DNA of 64,000 nt from Pedobacter caeni. Its GTDB lineage: Bacteria; Bacteroidota; Bacteroidia; Sphingobacteriales; Sphingobacteriaceae. The notes under the pieces were generated by a model. It was given only the letters and a program-made list of their open reading frames with translations, searched no databases and was not told the DNA's origin. The position numbers and the translations under genes were made by a program. Every line of letters begins with the position of its first letter. The stretch's first letter is position 1. The DNA lies in contig NZ_FQUQ01000001.1 in the NCBI RefSeq assembly GCF_900129215.1, forward strand, positions 1,178,001 through 1,242,000, written 5' to 3'. Below, piece after piece: positions 51,132-58,176 of the stretch.

Positions 51132-52772
51132 TTATCCTAATTTTCTTCCTGTATTGATCACATTGACCCCATTAAATCTGGAGGTTGGACTACCATGAGA
51201 AACTGCACTCACTTGTCCTGGCTGGCCTTTTCCATCTGCAAATGTTCCCCCCAGACGGTAATCATTTTTGTCGCAGAGCTGAGTACAGGAATTCCAGAAC
51301 TCTTGTGTATTGGCCTGATAAGAGGCATCCTTCAGCATTCCAACGATTTTACCCTCTTTGATCTCATAAGCCAGCTGTGCACTAAACTGAAAATTGTAAC
51401 GCTGCTGATCTATAGAATACGAGTTCCGGCCAAACATATAGATCCCCTTTTCTACATTTTTCACCATTTCTGCTGCGCTTAGTGGTGTTTTACCTGGCGC
51501 GAGAGATACATTCGGCATCCGCTGAAACTGGATGCTTTCCCAGCTATCCGCATAACAACAAGCCTGAGAAGCTTTAAGGCCAAGGATGTGCGCCTGGTCT
51601 CTGATCGTTTGGTAATTCACAAGAATTCCATCCTTAATGATGTCCCAACTGCCACATTTCACCCCTTCATCATCATAGCCAACGGCTCCTAACGATCCTG
51701 GTTCTGTCTTATCAGCAATCACATTTACGGCCTTACTCCCAAAATTAAACCGTTTACTTTCCCATTTATCCAGGGTCAGGAAGCTTGTTCCTGCGTAATT
51801 GGCCTCATAGCCCAACACCCGGTCCAGCTCTGTTGGATGCCCGACAGATTCGTGAATCGTCAGGAATAAATGCGTAGGGTCCAATACGAGATCATATTTC
51901 CCAGGTAATACCGGTTTAGCCTTTAATTTCTCCGCAACATGGACCGTGGCCTCTTTAATGTCTTCCATCAAATCATAGCGTTTCTTATACATGGTTACCG
52001 GGCCACCTTTGATCTTTTCAGTATCTTTCGGTGTCAGGTATTCAAATCCCATTCCCATTGGTGCACTGAGTGCATTTCTGGTTTCAAACTTCCCACCCGA
52101 AGGATCAATACCTGTCACCGTAAATGTGGGCCAGATCCGATGAATATCCTGATCGATATAAGATCCATCAGTAGAAGCAAAATATTTCTGTTCATTGACC
52201 ATAAAAAGGTTGGAATTCACATACTTTGCTCCTCCCTTCATGGCTTCACTATTTGCATTCAGCAACATGCTGACCTTATCTGTAATCGGAACCTCAAACG
52301 CATTGACCTCCACCGGAGTTTTCCAGCCTACCTCACCAAAACCTTTCTGTGCTGCCAGCTGTACAGGTTCTACCAGGAGCTTTGCATTTCCTTTAGCGAT
52401 GGCCACTGCCATTTCTGCTGCTTTGGCAATGCTGTCATTATCGAGATTATTGGTTGCTGCAAATCCCCAGCTGCCGTTGGCAATCACCCTTACGCCCATC
52501 CCATAGGATTCAGAATTGGCAATATTTTGCACCTGTTTCTCCCTGGTTGCAATCACCTGGTTTAAATACCTGCCAATACGAACATCTGCATAGGTGGCTC
52601 CTTTTGAGCGGGCAGCATTGAGCGCAACATCGGCCATTCTCTTTTTCAGCTTAACGTCAACCGGCGTCAATGCCTCTTCCACGCTGATCTCTCTCCCAAA
52701 AGCCGGTATACCCTGGACCATAGAGGCACCAAGGCCTATTCCGGTCATATATAAAAAGTCTCTTCTTCTCAA
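51132..52772 (-). CDS. TldD-like metallopeptidase with Tat leader, paralogue B
   Basis: 546 residues, colinear with the copy at 49397. Leader MRRRDFLYMTGIGLGASMVQ is twin-arginine-like (RRDFL). The zinc motif is HESVGH (LTIHESVGHPTELDRVL), and the paired-cysteine stretch is FWNSCTQLCDKNDYRLGG. Unlike the other two TldD-like genes it has no TldE gene directly after it; the next gene is another TldD. A 597-base region with repeats and hairpin copy 5 lies upstream, so it may start a separate transcript. Confidence 0.9.
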   Translation of the reverse strand: MRRRDFLYMTGIGLGASMVQGIPAFGREISVEEALTPVDVKLKKRMADVALNAARSKGATYADVRIGRYLNQVIATREKQVQNIANSESYGMGVRVIANGSWGFAATNNLDNDSIAKAAEMAVAIAKGNAKLLVEPVQLAAQKGFGEVGWKTPVEVNAFEVPITDKVSMLLNANSEAMKGGAKYVNSNLFMVNEQKYFASTDGSYIDQDIHRIWPTFTVTGIDPSGGKFETRNALSAPMGMGFEYLTPKDTEKIKGGPVTMYKKRYDLMEDIKEATVHVAEKLKAKPVLPGKYDLVLDPTHLFLTIHESVGHPTELDRVLGYEANYAGTSFLTLDKWESKRFNFGSKAVNVIADKTEPGSLGAVGYDDEGVKCGSWDIIKDGILVNYQTIRDQAHILGLKASQACCYADSWESIQFQRMPNVSLAPGKTPLSAAEMVKNVEKGIYMFGRNSYSIDQQRYNFQFSAQLAYEIKEGKIVGMLKDASYQANTQEFWNSCTQLCDKNDYRLGGTFADGKGQPGQVSAVSHGSPTSRFNGVNVINTGRKLG

Positions 52773-52828
52773 TTTCTATAATTTAATCATCATGGTAATT
52801 ATTGTTAATAATTCTGGCTTCAAATGAA

Positions 52829-53010
52829 TCAAACGATCATCGGCCTCAGCAAGCTAAATAGTATTTGGCTTTTAACCGTCTAAACAATCCCTGCTTCAGA
52901 CAGATCAAACGAGCATCGGTCTCAGCAAGCTAAATAGTATTTGGTCTTTAACCGTCTAAACAATCCCTGCTTCAGACAGATCAAACGAGCATCGGCTCTA
53001 ACAAGTTAAA
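52829..53010. repeat. 76-bp tandem repeat, about 2.4 units
   Basis: Units begin TCAAACGATCATCGG (52829), TCAAACGAGCATCGG (52905) and TCAAACGAGCATCGG (52981), exactly 76 bases apart; the first two are nearly identical and the third is partial. No unique spacers exist, so it is not a CRISPR array. Confidence 0.92.
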
Positions 53011-53128
53011 TAGCATGAGAATCAAATCACCTCAATCATCTTGCTCCAATTGCTGGTTCCAATATTTTGCGACAAAAAAAAGACAAAAAAGCTAAGCATC
53101 TTCCATAACAAACTATGAGGGGCTTCCA

Positions 53129-53219
53129 GGAAAAAGTTGCGTTCTATGAAAAGGCCTAGGAAGATTTGCCCCCTTCAGGGCAAAAATTCCAGCCTTTGAA
53201 TAGTAATGCTTCTTTTTCA
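53129..53219. terminator. Nested-hairpin element, copy 5 (reverse orientation)
   Basis: Same hairpin as copy 4, with one difference over 105 bases (53115-53219). It lies about 150 bases after the TldE-like gene that ends at 53370, the same relative place as copy 4. Confidence 0.75.
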
Positions 53220-53223
53220 GTCC

Positions 53224-53370
53224 TTGATAAACCTTGCTTATTAAATCTTGCTTAACAAACCCTGCTCAATAAACCTTGCTCAACAATCCTGCTTATTAAA
53301 CCTTGCTTAACAATCCTGCTTAATAGATCTTGCTGAACAAATCCTGCTCAATAAACCCTGTTTAAAAATC
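53224..53370. repeat. 14-bp (13-14) minisatellite, about ten units
   Basis: About ten diverged units of a TTGCTTAATAAACC-like word, period 13-14 bases, running from the end of hairpin copy 5 up to the TldE-like stop codon. The unit differs from the one beside copy 4 although the period is the same. Confidence 0.78.
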
Positions 53371-54686
53371 TAAACTGCATCAGACAATGAAGTAAATGTA
53401 AAGTCCCTGATCTTCATTGGCGGAATCATTCCACTTCCTGTCCTGACCGGTTTCCCCAATGCTTCCACATTATTGAGCATAATCACCGGACTTTCATTGA
53501 ATCTAAAGTTTTTAACAGGAAACTTAATCTCTCCATTCTCTATATAAAACGTACCATCCCTTGTTAACCCTGTCAGCAACAATGTCTGAGGATCTACAGA
53601 TCTGATATACCAGAACCGTGTTACTAAAATCCCTTTTTCTGTACTTTTGATCAGGTCTTCCAGAGATTGTGTCCCTCCTTCCATTACAATACTTCGGTTA
53701 AAAGGAACGGGTTCCACTCCTTTTTGTCCTGCCCAATATCTGGAATAGGCCAGGTTTTTGACCACTCCTTTTTCTACCCACTGCGTTCTTTTCACTTTAA
53801 GTCCATCATCGGTCCATGTTGCAGAAGGGACTTCCGGATTCATAGGGTCGGAGTAAATGTTTACATTTTCCGAGAACAGTTGTTCTCCCAGGCGGGTACC
53901 GCCACCTTTTTTGCTCATAAAGCTACGGCCTTCGTCTGCACTGCGGGCGTCAAAGCCTCTGAACATATTCCCCAGCATGTCACTTGCTGCCAATGGTTCC
54001 AATATAACCGTATATTTTCCCGGTTCAATCGCTTTGGCACCTGCAGAGCCGTTTGCTTTTGAAGCTGCAATTTTACTTAGGGCAAGGGTATCCATTTTGG
54101 CAAGGTCATTGAATTGTTGTTCAATATAACCTGAGCCTGTTCCTGCCTGATTTCTTACCGTTACCGAGAAAGAGACATTGGTCCTTTTGTTATAGGCAAA
54201 CAAACCTTTGGAGTTCATCACCGAATCAAAGCGTGTAGCGTTTTCAAGAAATCCTGCTGCTTCCAGGTTGGCCGCTTTGGATACCTGTAAGCTTTTACCC
54301 ACCATTTCTGCCCTGGTATCAGGCGTCATTGCTGCTGTATTTTCATTATACGTTGGGCTTTCCTGAAAATCCTGCGGACCTAATAAGGGCATGAACTCCG
54401 GATTTTCCGGGGCTAACATCGCCAGTTCTTCGGATCTTTTTACTACTTTCTGCAGGGAGGCATCATCAAACTCATTGATCGTTGCCGTCCCGGTTTTCTT
54501 GCCAAAGGTGGAGCTCACTGCCAGGTCCATCACGCTGATTTGTCCGGCGGTAGATACGGCATTTCTTGCATAGCGGATATTTCCGCCATCAGATCCGTTT
54601 AAACTGATTTCACAGGACTCTGCTTTTGAAAAGCTAAGTACCTTTTTTAATATTGCCTGGGCTTCTTCTTTACTTAATATGGCCAT
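53370..54686 (-). CDS. TldE/PmbA-like protein, paralogue C
   Basis: 438 residues, colinear with the TldE-like protein at 48054; the C-terminal 70 or so residues are almost the same, while the middle has diverged. It lacks HExxxH and lacks a signal peptide (MAILSKEEAQAILKKVLSFS). ISLNGSDGGNIRYARNAVST and TGLTRDGTFYIENGEIKFPV are the shared blocks. It starts 2 bases after the stop of the TldD-like gene at 54689 and forms the second TldD-TldE pair. Confidence 0.88.
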   Translation of the reverse strand: MAILSKEEAQAILKKVLSFSKAESCEISLNGSDGGNIRYARNAVSTAGQISVMDLAVSSTFGKKTGTATINEFDDASLQKVVKRSEELAMLAPENPEFMPLLGPQDFQESPTYNENTAAMTPDTRAEMVGKSLQVSKAANLEAAGFLENATRFDSVMNSKGLFAYNKRTNVSFSVTVRNQAGTGSGYIEQQFNDLAKMDTLALSKIAASKANGSAGAKAIEPGKYTVILEPLAASDMLGNMFRGFDARSADEGRSFMSKKGGGTRLGEQLFSENVNIYSDPMNPEVPSATWTDDGLKVKRTQWVEKGVVKNLAYSRYWAGQKGVEPVPFNRSIVMEGGTQSLEDLIKSTEKGILVTRFWYIRSVDPQTLLLTGLTRDGTFYIENGEIKFPVKNFRFNESPVIMLNNVEALGKPVRTGSGMIPPMKIRDFTFTSLSDAV

Positions 54687-54688
54687 AA

Positions 54689-56323
54689 TTAAATCTTTCT
54701 TGCTGTATTAATAACATTAACTCCATTAAAACGGGTAGTTGCACTACCATGCGATACTGCGCTGCTTTGGGATGGTTGTCCTTTACCATCGTTGAACGAG
54801 CCACCAAGGCGGTAATCACTTTGATCGCAGATCGCTGAGCAGGAATTCCAAAACTCCTGTGTGTTCGACTGGTAAGCTACATCATTGAGCATACCTACAA
54901 TTTTTCCATTTTTGATCTCATAGAATGTTTGTCCGCCGAACTGGAAGTTATAGCGTTGCTGATCGATGGAGAAACTGCCATTTCCGATGATATAGATTCC
55001 TTTTTCTACATTTTTGATCATGTCATCTACACTGAGTTTCTCTTTTCCTGCCTGTAAGGAGATGTTAGGCATACGCTGAAACTGTACATCATCCCAGCCT
55101 TGTGAATAACAACATCCCTGGGATTCTGTGAGCCCGATGATATGTGCCTGATCACGGATGGCCTGATAATTTACCAGGATACCATCTTTGATGATGTCCC
55201 ATTTTTTACATTTCACCCCTTCGTCATCATAACCTACCGCGCCCAATGAGCCTACCTGGGTTTTATCAGCGATCACATTTACTTTATCACTACCGAACTT
55301 GAACTTTTTAGATTTCCATTTATCGAGGGTCAGGAAGCTTGTTCCTGCATAATTGGCTTCATATCCGAGCACCCTGTCGAGCTCTGTCGGGTGACCAACA
55401 GATTCATGGATCGTGAGCCATAAATGGGAAGGATCGAGCACCAGGTCGTATTTTCCTGGCTCTACAGATTTGGCTTTTACTTTCTCACTTGCATTCAGTG
55501 CCGCAGATTTAGCATCCTCCAGCATGTCGTAACGACCTTTATAGCGGGTCACTACACCTTGTACTTTATCCTCCGGACGGGCATTCATATATTCATAGCC
55601 CATTCCCATTGGCGAGCTCAATGCAGATCTTGTTTGAAATTTCCCTGATTCCCGGTCTATTCTTGTCACATTGAAGGAAGGATAGATCCTGTGAACATCC
55701 TGATCGATGTAAGAACCATCTGTCGAGGCAAAATATTTCTGTTCATTCACCGCAAAGATGACCGAGTTGACGAAACTTGCTCCATTTTGCATGGCGATGT
55801 CGTTCACGTTCAGTAAGAGGTCTACCTTTTCCTTCACGGGCACTTCAAAAGCATTGATTTCTATCGGTGTTTTCCAGCTCACTTCCCCAAAGCCCTTTTG
55901 TGGGGCCAGCTGAACGGGTTCTCCTTGTATTTTAGCATTTGCTTTTGCCACGGCTACGGCTTGTTCTGCTGCCTTTGCCACATCTTCTTTGGTCACTTTG
56001 TTTGTTGCGGCAAAACCCCAGCATCCATTGGCCAAGACCCGGACTCCAATACCATACGACTCCGTATTGGCTACCCCCTGTACTCTTTTCTCGCGGGTGG
56101 CGACAAACTGATTGAGGTAACGTCCGATACGGATATCAGCATAGCTGGCTCCTTTAGATTTTGCTGCATTTAAAGCAACATCAGCAAGTTCTTTTTTAAT
56201 TTTTACATCTACTCCCTCGAGTGCTTGCAAGGGATCTATTGGATTTCCGAAAGCAGAGAGATCAGGAAGCAGCAGGGCCCCCATCCCCATTCCGGATAAG
56301 TAGAGAAAGTCTTTTCTTTTCAA
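54689..56323 (-). CDS. TldD-like metallopeptidase, paralogue C
   Basis: 544 residues, colinear with the copies at 49397 and 51132. The leader is MKRKDFLYLSGMGMGALLLP, with Arg-Lys in place of the twin arginine, so Tat export is likely but less certain. The zinc motif HESVGH is present (LTIHESVGHPTELDRVL), as is FWNSCSAICDQSDYRLGG. It lies 68 bases after the GATase-like membrane protein gene and heads the TldD/TldE part of the cluster. The three copies differ more in their leaders than in their cores. Confidence 0.9.
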   Translation of the reverse strand: MKRKDFLYLSGMGMGALLLPDLSAFGNPIDPLQALEGVDVKIKKELADVALNAAKSKGASYADIRIGRYLNQFVATREKRVQGVANTESYGIGVRVLANGCWGFAATNKVTKEDVAKAAEQAVAVAKANAKIQGEPVQLAPQKGFGEVSWKTPIEINAFEVPVKEKVDLLLNVNDIAMQNGASFVNSVIFAVNEQKYFASTDGSYIDQDVHRIYPSFNVTRIDRESGKFQTRSALSSPMGMGYEYMNARPEDKVQGVVTRYKGRYDMLEDAKSAALNASEKVKAKSVEPGKYDLVLDPSHLWLTIHESVGHPTELDRVLGYEANYAGTSFLTLDKWKSKKFKFGSDKVNVIADKTQVGSLGAVGYDDEGVKCKKWDIIKDGILVNYQAIRDQAHIIGLTESQGCCYSQGWDDVQFQRMPNISLQAGKEKLSVDDMIKNVEKGIYIIGNGSFSIDQQRYNFQFGGQTFYEIKNGKIVGMLNDVAYQSNTQEFWNSCSAICDQSDYRLGGSFNDGKGQPSQSSAVSHGSATTRFNGVNVINTARKI

Positions 56324-56391
56324 TTGGTTGAGTTAGTTAGGTTAATAATACTCCCAATTTACCTATTCTGAAAAGGAAAGGCTAAGAACTT

Positions 56392-58176
56392 CTATAACAA
56401 TTTAGTTTCATACCATAAAAAAGTTACGGCAATCAAAAATGGAATAAAGAACCACCACAACGAAACCGGTTTTTCAATTAAGACACTTGTTTCTAAAGAC
56501 TTACGACTCTTCTCTTGCGCTTTGATAAATGTGGAGGTCACTTTAAGTTTTGCAACCTGATTTTCTGTTTTCCAATCCTTCTCCCTGTACACATAGAAAA
56601 ACTCAGTTTTTCCATTGATGCTCATCCTGTTCCATCCCTCTTCCGTTGCCCAGCTGGTTGCCTGCCATTGAAATGGGAGTTCCGGATTTTGAAGGGGACT
56701 TAAACGCGAGCCGTTGAGGGCAACCAATGCTGCTTTATTTGCGGCCGATTGATCCACGGTGATGTTTAGCCTTTGCCTGGCCATTGGTTTGGCCGGCTCC
56801 ATTACCCAGCTTTCCGATAAATAAGTCTTTCTTGCGGTATGTGTCATGATTTCAGACCAGAAGGCCGAATAATCAGCAGCCTGTCCATTCAATAACCAGT
56901 GGTAAGTAGCGGGAACCAGAGCGGCCACCACTTTTCCCATTCCACTGATCCGGCTGTTGACAAGTACCTTACCCGTATTTTCGACCACCAGTGGCTGATC
57001 ATTAATACCAGGTTTCAGGAAAAGCAGCTGCTCAAAAGGCAATGGATGAAACAAGCGTTCTTCTCCCGGAAAGCCAATCGTTAATGATTTATTTTTGAGC
57101 CCCGGAGATTCATAGCGACTGAAGCTTCTGCCGATCGCCGAGCTGGCTTTCAGTCCGGTAAGCCGAAAAAAGAGCCCAAGGCCTCCATCCACCGCAGTAT
57201 TGATGGCCGCAAGTTCAGCTCCGCTGAGTGCCGCTAATTCGTCTTCATCGAGGATCAACACATCAATCTTACTCAACAATGTTACGGTAACCTTATTTAC
57301 GTTTGATCTTTCCGTATTGAGAAAGTCTGTGCTGTATTTATCCTTGCTGATCCTGCTTCTGAAAATCACCGGATATTTTTTCTCAAAAAACCAGTCTTTA
57401 AGGAATTTGTATTCAAAATCGGGATATGCAGCCAGCATCAGCACTTTTAAAGGAGCAGCAGGCTGGACTTGCACAGGCACAGGTTCATTAGCCAAAGTAT
57501 CCTTACCTTGCAAAGCAATGACCTGATAAACTGCCCGGCCGGATTGTTTTGGCCTCCCTTTTAGGGAGAACGTATGTTCGCCCTTTGTTTTGATCGTCAC
57601 AGAATCCAGGTTCGCGCCTAAACCCTGTAAAAACAGTTTTACCGGAAGGGCTCCGCTGTGGTGATAAACTCCCTGCAAGGTCAATTGTTCTGCATCACTT
57701 AACCTGGAGTTCCAGTTTCCTGAGATCAGGCCTTCCGGTTGTGCGGCAGGGTGGAAGTTAAGCTGATAGTCCTTTAATTCAGCAAGCTGTGCAGCAGGCA
57801 GACCATAGCCGTAGATATTTAAATGATTGAGGTCCGGCTGTGATTTTAAAAAATAAGAGAGATCCGGCAGCAGACTAAGCCTGGGCACCTTCAAAGCCTG
57901 ATCAAACCTGACATCGGTAGTAACAATTCTCCCTTTCAGACTGTTGATTGTATCTTTTGAAACCCCTTCAGTCAACACATTAAGTTCATGCGGACGTTCG
58001 GCTCTTTTCACCTGATAAGAGATGGGGAATATAAACAGGGCGAAACACACTATTGCGAGGTAACTTGCCGCTAACCTCCAGATCAGGCGGGCCTTATTTG
58101 ACCTCCGCCATTCCTTCAGACTGAGAAAAACACCCAGGATGAGGCATAGCAAAATGGCGATGTATTTAAATTCCAT
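56392..58176 (-). CDS. Membrane protein with glutamine-amidotransferase-like periplasmic domain
   Basis: 594 residues. Two hydrophobic segments at the N-terminus (YIAILLCLILGVFLSL and LAASYLAIVCFALFIFPI) and one at the C-terminus (LWWFFIPFLIAVTFLWYE) enclose a large soluble part. A region near residues 240-350 resembles class I glutamine-amidotransferase-like folds found in BatA-linked proteins (PLKVLMLAAYPDFEYKFLKD, then VLILDEDELAALSG). No catalytic Cys-His pair is evident. It overlaps the DUF4175 gene by 11 bases. Its position in the MoxR/DUF58/BatA cluster suggests a scaffold role in the envelope; this is inference. Confidence 0.72.
   Translation of the reverse strand: MEFKYIAILLCLILGVFLSLKEWRRSNKARLIWRLAASYLAIVCFALFIFPISYQVKRAERPHELNVLTEGVSKDTINSLKGRIVTTDVRFDQALKVPRLSLLPDLSYFLKSQPDLNHLNIYGYGLPAAQLAELKDYQLNFHPAAQPEGLISGNWNSRLSDAEQLTLQGVYHHSGALPVKLFLQGLGANLDSVTIKTKGEHTFSLKGRPKQSGRAVYQVIALQGKDTLANEPVPVQVQPAAPLKVLMLAAYPDFEYKFLKDWFFEKKYPVIFRSRISKDKYSTDFLNTERSNVNKVTVTLLSKIDVLILDEDELAALSGAELAAINTAVDGGLGLFFRLTGLKASSAIGRSFSRYESPGLKNKSLTIGFPGEERLFHPLPFEQLLFLKPGINDQPLVVENTGKVLVNSRISGMGKVVAALVPATYHWLLNGQAADYSAFWSEIMTHTARKTYLSESWVMEPAKPMARQRLNITVDQSAANKAALVALNGSRLSPLQNPELPFQWQATSWATEEGWNRMSINGKTEFFYVYREKDWKTENQVAKLKVTSTFIKAQEKSRKSLETSVLIEKPVSLWWFFIPFLIAVTFLWYETKLL

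Larger units (their letters stand above)
52773..53369. other. 597-base repeat-rich gap inside the TldD/TldE cluster
   Basis: No gene seen. From left to right: a short palindrome (AATTATT-GTT-AATAATT, 52797-52813), a 76-bp tandem repeat, hairpin element copy 5 and a 14-bp minisatellite that reaches the stop codon of the TldE-like gene at 53370. Confidence 0.8.

Noticed and set aside
51939..52565. 208-codon plus-strand frame
   Set aside because: Antisense to the TldD-like gene; comparable antisense frames occur in its paralogues, as expected from shared codon use.
52829..53010. Possible CRISPR array
   Set aside because: The 76-base units follow each other without unique spacers, and no cas gene is present.
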